Of a DNA stretch of 64,000 nt, positions 48,189-57,164 are shown piece after piece. The DNA is taken from contig NZ_FZTC01000019.1 in assembly GCF_900200035.1 (NCBI RefSeq), positions 186,001 to 250,000 of the forward strand, written 5' to 3'. A program made the translations under genes and the position numbers. Source of the DNA: Klebsiella grimontii (GTDB lineage: Bacteria > Pseudomonadota > Gammaproteobacteria > Enterobacterales > Enterobacteriaceae). Within the stretch, counting starts at the first letter, position 1; every line of letters begins with the position of its first letter. The notes beneath the pieces are model-generated. The model was not told the DNA's origin, searched no databases, and worked only from the letters and a program-made list of their open reading frames with translations.

Positions 48189-48272
48189 ATTTAACCTGAT
48201 GTTGGTTCAAACGCAGTCGGGTTTTATAACACTTTTTACGCCCACCGGGGGGATATTTTCCGCCATGCTTAA

Positions 48273-48346
48273 TACTATCGGAGTAATAAAAATTGGCGCC
48301 GCTGACTATTAAGGGGGCGTCAGTTTTCGACATTGATTTGACGCAA
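48273..48346 (+). promoter_or_regulatory. fdnG promoter region: FNR-like and possible NarL elements
   Basis: TTGAT-TTGA-CGCAA (48333-48346) matches the FNR consensus at 8 of 10 positions. TACTATCGGAGTA (48273-48285) lies about 60 bp upstream, about where the E. coli fdnG NarL site sits relative to its FNR site, but it does not match the full 7-2-7 heptamer pattern. Anaerobic, nitrate-induced expression is known for E. coli fdnGHI. Confidence 0.5.
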
Positions 48347-48414
48347 ATAAAACAGGGGTATTGCTGTTAGTTTTGCCCTCCGCGATGAATAAACATCCCG
48401 CATGGAGGGGAACA

Positions 48415-51400
48415 ATGGACGTCAGCCGCAGAAAGTTTTTTAAAATCTGCGCAGGCGGTATGGCCGGAACAACAGCCGCTGCTTTGGGGTTTGCGCCCAA
48501 AATGGCTCTGGCTCAGGCGCGTAATTACAAGCTGCTGCGCGCTAAAGAGATCCGCAACACCTGCACATACTGCTCCGTAGGCTGCGGGCTATTAATGTAT
48601 AGCCTGGGCGACGGCGCGAAGAACGCGAAAGAAGCGCTTTATCACATCGAGGGGGACCCGGATCATCCGGTAAGCCGCGGCGCGCTGTGCCCGAAAGGGG
48701 CCGGGCTGCTGGACTACGTCCACAGCGATAACCGCCTGCGCTACCCGCAATACCGCGCGCCGGGTGCGGATAAATGGCAGCGCATCTCCTGGGATGAGGC
48801 GTTTGAGCGTATCGCCAGGCTGATGAAAGCCGACCGCGACGCCAACTTTATGGAGAAAAACGAGCAGGGCGTCACGGTAAACCGCTGGCTTACCACCGGG
48901 ATGCTGTGCGCCTCGGCGGCCAGCAACGAGACCGGCATGCTGACGCAGAAGTTTGTGCGTTCCCTCGGTATGCTGGCGGTAGACAACCAGGCGCGCGTCT
49001 GACACGGACCAACGGTAGCAAGTCTTGCTCCAACATTTGGTCGCGGTGCGATGACCAACCACTGGGTGGATATCAAAAACGCCAACGTCGTGGTAGTGAT
49101 GGGCGGTAACGCCGCCGAAGCCCATCCGGTGGGATTCCGCTGGGCGATGGAAGCGAAAAACAACAACGATGCGACGTTGATTGTCGTCGATCCGCGCTTT
49201 ACGCGTACGGCGTCGGTGGCCGATATCTATGCGCCGATTCGTTCCGGCACCGACATTACCTTTCTGTCGGGCGTACTGCTGTACCTGATCGAAAACAACA
49301 AAATCAACGCCGAGTACGTGAAGCACTACACCAACGCCAGCCTGCTGGTGCGCGACGATTTTGCCTTCGAAGACGGCCTGTTCAGCGGCTACGATGCTGA
49401 AAAGCGTCAGTACGATAAATCGTCGTGGAACTATCAGTTCGACGAAAACGGCTACGCCCTGCGCGATGAAACCCTGCAGCATCCGCGCTGCGTATGGAAT
49501 CTGCTCCGGCAGCACGTTTCTCGCTATACGCCGGAGGTGGTGGAGAATATCTGCGGCACGCCGAAGGCCGATTTCCTCAAGGTGTGCGCAGTGCTGGCCT
49601 CAACCAGCGCGGCGGACCGGACCACCACCTTCCTTTACGCGCTGGGCTGGACGCAGCACACCGTCGGGGCGCAGAACATCCGCACCATGGCGATGATCCA
49701 GCTGCTGCTCGGTAATATGGGGATGGCGGGCGGCGGCGTGAATGCGCTGCGCGGGCACTCCAACATTCAGGGGCTTACCGATTTAGGGCTGCTGTCGACC
49801 AGCCTGCCGGGCTACCTGACGCTGCCGTCGGAACAACAGACCGATCTGCAAAGCTATCTGACGGCGAATACGCCGAAAGCGCTGCTGGCGGACCAGGTGA
49901 ACTACTGGAGCAACTATCCGAAATTCTTCGTCAGCCTGATGAAATCGTTCTACGGCGATGCGGCGCAAAAAGAGAACGACTGGGGCTTTAACTGGCTGCC
50001 GAAGTGGGACCAGGCTTACGACGTCATCAAGTACTTCAATATGATGGATAACGGCAAGGTGACGGGATATCTCTGCCAGGGCTTCAATCCGGTGGCTTCG
50101 TTCCCGGACAAAAACAAGGTGGTCCGCAGCCTGAGCAAGCTGAAGTACATGGTGGTGATCGACCCGCTGGTGACGGAAACGTCGACCTTCTGGCAAAACC
50201 ACGGCGAGTCGAACGATGTCGAACCGGCGGCGATTCAGACCGAAGTCTTCCGCCTGCCGTCTACCTGCTTCGCCGAAGAGGATGGTTCGATCGCCAACTC
50301 CGGGCGCTGGCTGCAGTGGCACTGGAAAGGTCAGGACGCGCCGGGGGAAGCGCGCAACGACGGCGAAATCCTTGCCGGGATTTACCACCGTCTGCGCGAG
50401 ATGTATCGCACCGAGGGCGGCAAAGGCGCCGAGCCGCTGCTGAAGATGGGCTGGCGCTATAAGCAGCCGGATCATCCGCAATCGGAAGAGGTGGCCAAAG
50501 AGAACAACGGCTACGCGCTGGACGATCTCTACGACGCAAACGGCGCGCTGCTGGCGAAGAAGGGCCAGTTGCTGAACAGCTTTGCGCTGCTGCGCGATGA
50601 CGGCACCACCGCTTCATCCTGTTGGATCTATACCGGCAGTTGGACCGAGCAGGGCAACCAGATGGCCAACCGCGATAACGCCGATCCGTCAGGTCTTGGC
50701 AATACGCTCGGCTGGGCGTGGGCGTGGCCGCTCAACCGGCGGGTGCTGTATAACCGCGCGTCGGCGGATATCAACGGCAAGCCGTGGGATGCGAAGCGGA
50801 TGCTGATCCGCTGGAACGGCAGCAAGTGGGTCGGCAACGATATTGCGGACTTTAATAACGCCCCGCCGGGCAGCAAAACCGGGCCGTTTATTATGCAGCA
50901 AGAGGGGATGGGACGACTGTTTGCGCTGAATAAGCTGGCGGAAGGCCCGTTCCCGGAACACTACGAGCCGATGGAAACGCCCCTTGGCACCAACCCGCTG
51001 CACCCGAACGTGGTCTCCAGCCCGGTGGTGCGACTGTACGAAGAGGATGCCCTGCGCTTAGGCAAGAAGGAGCAATTCCCCTACGTCGGTACCACCTATC
51101 GTCTGACCGAGCATTTCCACACCTGGACCAAGCATGCGCTGCTCAACGCCATCGCGCAGCCGGAGCAGTTTGTTGAAATCAGCGAAGGCCTGGCGCGAGC
51201 GAAGGGGATTGCCAACGGCGATCGGGTCACGGTCAGCAGCAAGCGCGGCTTTATTCGCGCGGTGGCGGTGGTGACGCGTCGTCTGCACACGCTCAACGTT
51301 AACGGTCAGCAGGTGGAAACCGTCGGTATCCCGCTGCACTGGGGTTTTGAAGGGGTAGCCCGCAAAGGTTACATCGCCAACACCCTGACGCCGAACGTCG

Positions 51401-51462
51401 GGGATTCCAACTCGCAAACGCCGGAGTATAAGGCGTTTCTGGTCAACATCGAGAAAGCGTAA
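48415..51462 (+). CDS. fdnG: Formate dehydrogenase-N alpha subunit FdnG (selenoprotein)
   Basis: 1015 residues including selenocysteine at codon 196, encoded by the in-frame TGA at 49000-49002 (VDNQARV-Sec-HGPTV). Simple gene callers split it there. Twin-arginine signal [12 protein letters not shown], so it is exported folded. The [4Fe-4S] site is in [13 protein letters not shown]...GALCPKGAG, followed by molybdopterin-bisMGD domains. It oxidises formate in the periplasm and, with FdnHI, passes electrons to menaquinone for nitrate reduction. GGAGGGG precedes the ATG at 48415. Confidence 0.97.
49000..49046 (+). promoter_or_regulatory. Bacterial SECIS element in fdnG
   Basis: Starting at the UGA, a GG-U-AGCA / UGCU-CC hairpin with an AGUCU loop forms. 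The bulged U falls at position 17 counted from the UGA, as in the fdhF element recognised by SelB. Seen directly in sequence. Confidence 0.85.
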
Positions 51463-51473
51463 GGAGCGAATCA

Positions 51474-52358
51474 ATGGCGATGGAAACCCAGGACATCATT
51501 AAACGCTCCGCCACCAACCCGATAACTCCCGCGCCGCGCGCGCGGGATTTTAAGGCGGAAGTGGCAAAGCTGATTGATGTCTCCTCCTGCGTGGGCTGTA
51601 AAGCCTGCCAGGTGGCCTGTTCCGAGTGGAACGATATTCGCGATGACGTGGGGCACTGCGTCGGCGTGTACGACAATCCCGCCGATCTGAGCGCCAAATC
51701 CTGGACGGTGATGCGTTTTAGCGAAACCGAACAGAACGGCAAGCTGGAGTGGCTGATACGCAAAGACGGCTGTATGCACTGCGAGGACCCGGGCTGCCTG
51801 AAAGCGTGCCCGTCCGCCGGGGCGATTATTCAGTACGCCAACGGCATCGTCGATTTTCAGCAGGAGAACTGCATCGGCTGCGGCTACTGCATCGCCGGGT
51901 GCCCCTTTAACGTCCCGCGCCTCAATAAAGAGGATAACCGGGTTTATAAGTGCACCCTGTGCGTTGACCGGGTCAGCGTCGGCCAGGAGCCGGCCTGCGT
52001 GAAAACCTGCCCAACCGGCGCGATTCATTTCGGCAGCAAGCAAGAGATGCTCGAGGTGGCCAACGAGCGGGCGGAAAAACTGAAGAAGCGCGGCTATTCC
52101 CATGCCGGGGTGTATAACCCGCCGGGCGTCGGCGGCACGCACGTGATGTACGTGCTGCATCATGCCGACCAACCGGAGCTATACCATAACCTGGCGAAAG
52201 AACCGCAGATCGATACCGCGATCAACCTGTGGAAAGGGGCGCTGAAGCCGCTCTCGGCGGTCGGGTTTATCGCCACCTTTGCCGGGCTGATTTATCACTA
52301 CATTGGGATTGGGCCGAACAAAGAAGCGGATGACGATGAGGAGGAGCGCAATGAGTAA
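51474..52358 (+). CDS. fdnH: Formate dehydrogenase-N beta subunit FdnH
   Basis: 294 residues. Four [4Fe-4S] sites: [37 protein letters not shown] and CTLCVDRV...CVKTCP. One C-terminal membrane helix (about 257-277, [19 protein letters not shown]) anchors it. It conducts electrons from FdnG to FdnI. Overlaps fdnI by 8 bases. Confidence 0.97.
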   Translation: MAMETQDIIKRSATNPITPAPRARDFKAEVAKLIDVSSCVGCKACQVACSEWNDIRDDVGHCVGVYDNPADLSAKSWTVMRFSETEQNGKLEWLIRKDGCMHCEDPGCLKACPSAGAIIQYANGIVDFQQENCIGCGYCIAGCPFNVPRLNKEDNRVYKCTLCVDRVSVGQEPACVKTCPTGAIHFGSKQEMLEVANERAEKLKKRGYSHAGVYNPPGVGGTHVMYVLHHADQPELYHNLAKEPQIDTAINLWKGALKPLSAVGFIATFAGLIYHYIGIGPNKEADDDEEERNE

Positions 52359-53007
52359 ATCGAAAATGATTGTGCGCACGAAGTTTATTGACCGCGCCTG
52401 TCACTGGACGGTCGTCATCAGCTTCTTCCTGGTGGCGCTCTCGGGGATCTCATTTTTCTTCCCGACGCTGCAGTGGCTGACCGAAACCTTCGGTACGCCG
52501 CAGATGGGGCGTATTCTGCATCCGTTCTTCGGCGTGCTGATTTTCGTGGCCCTGATGTTTATGTTTGTACGCTTTGTCCACCACAATATTCCTGACAGGC
52601 AGGATATTCCCTGGCTCAAGGGGATTATTGAGGTGCTGAAAGGCAACGAGCATAAAGTGGCGCGGGTAGGGAAATATAACGCCGGGCAGAAAATGATGTT
52701 CTGGACCATTATGAGCATGATTTTTGTGCTGCTGGTGACCGGGGTGATCATCTGGCGACCCTGGTTTGCCCACTATTTTCCGATTCAGGTGATTCGCTAT
52801 AGCCTGCTGATTCACGCGACCTCGGCGATTATTCTTATTCACGCGATTCTTATTCATATGTATATGGCGTTCTGGGTTAAAGGATCGATTAAGGGAATGG
52901 TTGAGGGGAAGGTGAGTCGCCGCTGGGCGAAGAAGCATCATCCGCGCTGGTATCGCGAGGTGGAGCGTCAGGAAGCGAAGAAAGAGAGCTGCGAAGGGCT
53001 TAAATAA
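52351..53007 (+). CDS. fdnI: Formate dehydrogenase-N gamma subunit FdnI (cytochrome b556)
   Basis: 218 residues with four membrane helices; heme ligand histidines lie in [20 protein letters not shown] and the [18 protein letters not shown] helix. It reduces menaquinone. The ATG at 52351 follows GAGGAG; the frame open from 52303 lies inside fdnH. Confidence 0.96.
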   Translation: MSKSKMIVRTKFIDRACHWTVVISFFLVALSGISFFFPTLQWLTETFGTPQMGRILHPFFGVLIFVALMFMFVRFVHHNIPDRQDIPWLKGIIEVLKGNEHKVARVGKYNAGQKMMFWTIMSMIFVLLVTGVIIWRPWFAHYFPIQVIRYSLLIHATSAIILIHAILIHMYMAFWVKGSIKGMVEGKVSRRWAKKHHPRWYREVERQEAKKESCEGLK

Positions 53008-53021
53008 GTTCTGCGTCGTAA

Positions 53022-53049
53022 ACCCGCTCCGGTTAAACCCGGAGCGGGT
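53022..53049 (+). terminator. Hairpin after fdnI
   Basis: ACCCGCTCCG / CGGAGCGGGT perfect 10-bp stem with an 8-base loop, 14 bases after the fdnI stop and touching the stop of the convergent toxin gene. No T-tract on either strand, so it is a terminator of lower certainty. Confidence 0.6.
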
Positions 53050-53372
53050 CAGGTATTGGTGATAAGGGCGTCAATGGCGGAAATCACTTCGCCTCTGGCG
53101 CTTTTTAAGCTACCGATAAAATCTTCGCGCTTGATCAGCTTATTGTTAAGGTTCGTCATCATCGGCGAACAAAGCATAAACGTTTCAAATTCAATATTGA
53201 CCTCAGGAACTAAAGGATGCTGCCATAGTGGCAGATGAGCATTACGCATCAGGGGAATAATTACCCTGGTGGGTAGGTCTGCATAAAAATCATTTTGCAC
53301 AATCATAAAATAGGGTAGAGAGTTCTTCGTTTGCGAAGAAGGGTTCCGATAAACGTCGAATTGCTTAAGCAT
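53049..53372 (-). CDS. CcdB-family toxin
   Basis: 107 residues. Pattern of CcdB: FDVYRNPSSQTKNSLPYFMIVQNDF, the central RVIIPLMRNAHLP strand, an FETFMLCSPMMTNL segment and the C-terminal LKSARGEVISAIDALI helix. The family poisons DNA gyrase. I cannot confirm the C-terminal residues required for gyrase binding (it ends DALITNT rather than the canonical WGI), so activity may differ. ATG overlaps the antitoxin stop by one base (TGATG). Confidence 0.75.
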   Translation of the reverse strand: MLKQFDVYRNPSSQTKNSLPYFMIVQNDFYADLPTRVIIPLMRNAHLPLWQHPLVPEVNIEFETFMLCSPMMTNLNNKLIKREDFIGSLKSARGEVISAIDALITNT

Positions 53373-53560
53373 CAGAGCACCCTGAAGTATTCATCATCGG
53401 TGATAGACCCATGCTCGTCGACGAATTCATTCATTAACCGGAACAATTCGTTACGGGGATGCATTGACTGACTTTTAGCTGTGGGTATCGAGGATAAATG
53501 GCACTTTTTACTCGTTGATGCCGCCGACTGGAAGCTATCTTCCGCTGTGTATTCTTTCAT
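53372..53560 (-). CDS. CcdA-like antitoxin, divergent N-terminus
   Basis: 62 residues. The C-terminal third, RNELFRLMNEFVDEHGSITDDEYF, resembles the toxin-binding tail of CcdA. The N-terminal 35 residues are Ser/Lys/Thr-rich (AEDSFQSAASTSKKC) and do not show an evident ribbon-helix-helix DNA-binding domain. GGAGG and AGGAT elements precede the ATG. Coupled translation with the toxin. Confidence 0.65.
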   Translation of the reverse strand: MKEYTAEDSFQSAASTSKKCHLSSIPTAKSQSMHPRNELFRLMNEFVDEHGSITDDEYFRVL

Positions 53561-53589
53561 TATCCTGCCTCCGTGTGGTTAATGTCGCC

Positions 53590-53617
53590 ATTATCAGTCT
53601 ACTACTTTAAAAAACAA
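53590..53617 (-). promoter_or_regulatory. Candidate promoter of the ccd-like pair
   Basis: Minus strand: -35 TTGTTT (53617-53612), a 16-bp spacer and -10 GATAAT (53595-53590), 30 bases upstream of the antitoxin ATG. Confidence 0.4.
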
Positions 53618-53916
53618 TACCGATTGCCCTGGTTAAGTCGCATTTGCGAGACGGGTTCCATTGAAAAGCAACGGCATGAAATGATGAAATTTTAATGGAA
53701 CCGCGGTTGTGAATTGTTATCGCTATGCCGTTGCTGGCTACTGGGCAGCGGCGGGGCGCGAAATGGCTTTATTCGTTTTTCCCAATCTGCGAATAAGCTT
53801 ATGAAATAACCGCGCCGTTATATGGATAAAAATGTCACCCGGCGTTTTTATCTGGTTTGCCGCTGGATAATGCACAATAATGCCGTCGGTTTATTTTATA
53901 ACAAGTGATTAGTTGT
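53618..53916. other. AT-rich intergenic stretch before araJ
   Basis: Most of the 356-bp gap between the ccd-like pair and araJ. I see no ORF with a ribosome site, no convincing hairpin and no recognised repeat. Confidence 0.4.
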
Positions 53917-55068
53917 ATGAAAAAGACTATTTTTTCGTTAGCGCTTGGCACCTTTGGTCTCGGGATGGCGGAATTTGGCATTATGGGCGTATTACCTGAA
54001 ATCGCTCATGATGTCGGGATATCGATTCCCGCCGCAGGCAATATGATCTCATATTACGCGTTTGGCGTGGTGATCGGCGCGCCGGTGATGGCGCTGTTCT
54101 CCAGCCGCTTTTCGTTAAAGTCGGTTATGCTGTTTCTCGTGGCGCTGTGCGTTATCGGCAATGCCATCTTCACTTTATCTTCCAGCTATTCGATGCTGGC
54201 GCTGGGCCGTCTGATCTCCGGCTTCCCGCACGGCGCATTCTTTGGCGTGGGGGCGATTATCCTGTCAAAAATCGCCCCGCCAGGAAAGGTGACGGCGGCG
54301 GTGGCGGGGATGATCGCCGGGATGACGGTCGCCAATTTGCTGGGGGTGCCCGCCGGGACCTGGCTCGGCCATCAGTTTAGCTGGCGCTATACTTTTCTGG
54401 CGATTGCGGTATTTGACATCGCGGTGCTGGTCTCCATCGCCTGGTGGGTGCCCACGCTGTTTGATAAATCCACGGCGCGCCTGCGCTCGCAGTTTCATTT
54501 TTTAAAATCGCCCGCGCCGTGGTTAATTTTTGCCGCCACGATGTTCGGCAATGCCGGCGTATTCGCGTGGTTCAGCTATATTAAGCCGTTTATGATTAAC
54601 GTCTCCGGTTTCGGTGAGAGCGCCATGATATTCATTATGATGCTGGTGGGCCTCGGAATGGTTCTCGGAAATCTCTTTAGTGGTAAAGTTTCTGTTCGCT
54701 ACAGCCCGCTGCGTATTGCCGCCGTTACCGATGGCGTTATTGTGGTGACCTTATTATTGATTTTTCTGCTGGCTGAGCATAAAGCCGCCTCATTAACCCT
54801 GGCGTTTATTTGCTGCGCGGCGCTGTTCGCCCTGTCGGCGCCGCTGCAAATTCTGCTGCTGCAAAACGCCAAAGGCGGCGAGATGCTGGGCGCGGCGGGC
54901 GGCCAGATCGCCTTTAATCTCGGTAGCGCCATCGGCGCGCTGTTTGGCGGAATGATGATTACGGCCGATTTTGGCTGGCGTTCCGTTACCTTACCGGCCG
55001 CGCTGCTCTCGTTTCTTGCCCTCAGTTCGCTGCTGATTTATGCCCGCTATCAGCAGCGTCTGGCCTGA
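53917..55068 (+). CDS. araJ: MFS transporter AraJ
   Basis: 383 residues, colinear with E. coli AraJ (SLALGTFGLGMAEFGIMGVL; SGFPHGAFFGVGAIILSK; LLLQNAKGGEMLGAAGGQIA). 12 membrane segments, DHA1 drug/sugar efflux type. In E. coli it is arabinose-induced with no clear phenotype. I use ATG 53917 by alignment; a GTG at 53905 is in frame. The ribosome site is poor either way. The end is 5 bases from the convergent next gene. Confidence 0.92.
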   Translation: MKKTIFSLALGTFGLGMAEFGIMGVLPEIAHDVGISIPAAGNMISYYAFGVVIGAPVMALFSSRFSLKSVMLFLVALCVIGNAIFTLSSSYSMLALGRLISGFPHGAFFGVGAIILSKIAPPGKVTAAVAGMIAGMTVANLLGVPAGTWLGHQFSWRYTFLAIAVFDIAVLVSIAWWVPTLFDKSTARLRSQFHFLKSPAPWLIFAATMFGNAGVFAWFSYIKPFMINVSGFGESAMIFIMMLVGLGMVLGNLFSGKVSVRYSPLRIAAVTDGVIVVTLLLIFLLAEHKAASLTLAFICCAALFALSAPLQILLLQNAKGGEMLGAAGGQIAFNLGSAIGALFGGMMITADFGWRSVTLPAALLSFLALSSLLIYARYQQRLA

Positions 55069-55073
55069 TTCAT

Positions 55074-56165
55074 TTACTCCTGCCAGGGTTCGCCGAGGGT
55101 TAACATTAAACGGTTGGCCCAGGCGAAGAACGCTGCCGATTGCAGTAAATCCAGCTGAGCGAGCGTATCCAGGCCCTGCTGTTCGACCGCGGCAAGGTGG
55201 CCGGCGGCCAGGGCGGGCGGGGTAACGGAAATCGCGGCGGCGAAATCGATTTGCGCCTGCCAGCCCGGCGTCTGCCCGTCGCTCAGGTTCTCTCCGGGCG
55301 TCACCGCCAGCAGCGTCTCTACCGCCGTTTCATCCTTCGCCAGCTGCGCGGCCTTACGCGCATGCACCGATGCGCAATAAATACAGCCGTTAACTTTGCT
55401 CGCTACCGTCGCCGCCAGCTCGCGTTCGGCGCGGGGCAGGCCGCCGGGAGTATAAAAAATGCCTTTGTCGGTTAACGTACGCTGCTCCAGTATCGGCTGG
55501 TTACGCGCCAGCAGGCGGAAATAGGGGGAATCGCTGTGGCCGAACTTCGTCAGCAGCGCCTGCTCATCGGGGGAGAATTCCGCCAGCGGTTTAGCCGCCA
55601 GCCAGGGCTCCCAGTGCAGTTCGTCGCGGGTAAAGCGCACCGGCGCGCGCTTACCGCTGAGGGTTTGCGGCGAGGTATGCCAGAGTCCGGCCGCGACCGG
55701 GGTTTGTGCGACAGTAATGCTTTTGCCGTTAAGCAGGCGCAGCCCGGTGACCAGCCGACTCTGGAAGCTGACAAAGGCGATAAGCTGGGCGAGGGTGACA
55801 ATGCCGCGCAGGGTCCATCCGGCGCGGATTAAGGCCTCCAGCGGCGATGGCGTAGCCTCCACAGGCGTAAAGGTTAACAGTCGGGCAAAGGCCAGCGCCG
55901 GGGCCAGCCGCGGGGATGTGGGGTCGGCAATACCAAAACCGGCATAGTGGGCCGCCAGCGCATCGCTGTCATGCAGCTTAGCCACCCTGGCGGCAACGGC
56001 AAAACGCTCATCGAGCGGAAAGTCGTTATCCTGCTGACCAAACAGCGTTTCATAGCTTCCCTGCGCGTGGCGGGTGGCCGCCTCGCGCACGGCGCGCGCC
56101 GCGGCTAAAGCGGAATCGGGGGCGATCTCTGCCAGTTCGGCCAATATATCCTGACTTAGCGTCAT
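55074..56165 (-). CDS. Two-domain CMD/AhpD-type alkylhydroperoxidase-like protein
   Basis: 363 residues. The N-terminal half (1-150) is a carboxymuconolactone-decarboxylase-like helical domain without a Cys pair. The C-terminal half (about 180-350) has the AhpD-type redox motif NGCIYCASVHARKAAQL. The two halves resemble two families often encoded by neighbouring genes (CMD Avi_7170-like and alkylhydroperoxidase Avi_7169-like), here fused. Last gene of the operon beginning at 62187, directly after a luciferase-like monooxygenase. It probably handles a peroxide or reactive product of that enzyme. Confidence 0.75.
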   Translation of the reverse strand: MTLSQDILAELAEIAPDSALAAARAVREAATRHAQGSYETLFGQQDNDFPLDERFAVAARVAKLHDSDALAAHYAGFGIADPTSPRLAPALAFARLLTFTPVEATPSPLEALIRAGWTLRGIVTLAQLIAFVSFQSRLVTGLRLLNGKSITVAQTPVAAGLWHTSPQTLSGKRAPVRFTRDELHWEPWLAAKPLAEFSPDEQALLTKFGHSDSPYFRLLARNQPILEQRTLTDKGIFYTPGGLPRAERELAATVASKVNGCIYCASVHARKAAQLAKDETAVETLLAVTPGENLSDGQTPGWQAQIDFAAAISVTPPALAAGHLAAVEQQGLDTLAQLDLLQSAAFFAWANRLMLTLGEPWQE

Positions 56166-56174
56166 GGTGACTCC

Positions 56175-57164
56175 TTATCGTAACTGAGGGGCAATGTGCT
56201 GAGCGATCAGCTCAAGGGAACGCAGCGTGTCCCGGTGCGATGGTTCAACGGAGTGCACCTGAAACGAAATATCGGTCACCCGCCGCAGCACGCTATCGCG
56301 CGCCAGCGAGGCGGCGACGTGCGCGGGGTCGCCGACGTGAGCGTCAAGCTGCGGTAGAAATTCGGTGACAGTGTCACCAATAATTTCATAGCCGGCGGCG
56401 CGATGCTGGGCTGCCTGTCTGCGTAAACCGGGTTCGGCGACCTGTAGCGCGTACTCCTGGCTGTCGGCGACGAAGGCGGTACGCGAGGCAAGGATCCTTG
56501 CCTCGACGCCCGCGGGCAGCGCGGCGAGATAGGCGTCGATAATCGGATTCTGAATCGCGTCGAGCGGCAGCGTCGGTTGCCCGGCCGGACGCGGCTGAGT
56601 GCGCGAGAGCATCAATCCGTGTCCGGCCTGCGCGGCGCGGACCGCGCCGTCGACGGAAAATGTGGCAATCCAGATACGTTCCGCCAGCTGCGGCGCCTGA
56701 GGGTAAAGATGATTATCCGGATGGGCGAGCGAATCCCCGCGCCAGGCGCTTTGAATCAGATGCAGATGCTCGGCGAATATCGCGCTGCGCTGGTCAATCG
56801 TCAGGCCGAAGGGTAAAAACGAGGTGGGGGTGCCGCCGGAGCCGAAGCCTACCTCCAGCCGTCCATCGGCGAGCAGATCCAGCACCGCCGCATCCTCCGC
56901 CACCCGTAGCGGGTTTTCCATCGGCAGGGTGATAATGGCGGTTCCCAGACGAATGCGTTCGGTGTGCGCTGCCGCATGGGCGAGAAAAACCAGCGGCGAC
57001 GGCAGGCCGCCTTCGTGCTCATGAAAATGGTGCTGCGCAATCCACGCGCTGTCGAACCCCAGGCGTTCGGCGTGGCGAATTTGCTCGGTGGCCAGCCGAT
57101 AGCGCTCTTTGGGCGTGGCGTGGTCCAGCAGGCGGGTGAAAAAGCCCAGTCGTTTACGCGTCAT
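56175..57164 (-). CDS. Luciferase-like FMN-dependent monooxygenase (KPN_01858-type)
   Basis: 329 residues, LLM TIM barrel: RLGFDSAWIAQHHFHEHEGGLPSPLVF, RIRLGTAIITLPMENPLRVAEDAAVLDLL and GRLEVGFGSGG. It belongs to a family named after a Klebsiella pneumoniae locus and usually found with peptide-type ABC transporters. It needs FMNH2 from a reductase. Overlaps the upstream ATPase gene by 4 bases. Substrate unknown; likely oxidises what the transporter imports. Confidence 0.85.
   Translation of the reverse strand: MTRKRLGFFTRLLDHATPKERYRLATEQIRHAERLGFDSAWIAQHHFHEHEGGLPSPLVFLAHAAAHTERIRLGTAIITLPMENPLRVAEDAAVLDLLADGRLEVGFGSGGTPTSFLPFGLTIDQRSAIFAEHLHLIQSAWRGDSLAHPDNHLYPQAPQLAERIWIATFSVDGAVRAAQAGHGLMLSRTQPRPAGQPTLPLDAIQNPIIDAYLAALPAGVEARILASRTAFVADSQEYALQVAEPGLRRQAAQHRAAGYEIIGDTVTEFLPQLDAHVGDPAHVAASLARDSVLRRVTDISFQVHSVEPSHRDTLRSLELIAQHIAPQLR

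Noticed and set aside
49003-49050. Apparent gap or frameshift splitting formate dehydrogenase into two ORFs
   Set aside because: The break is a single in-frame TGA at codon 196 with a SECIS hairpin. It is selenocysteine, not a pseudogene.
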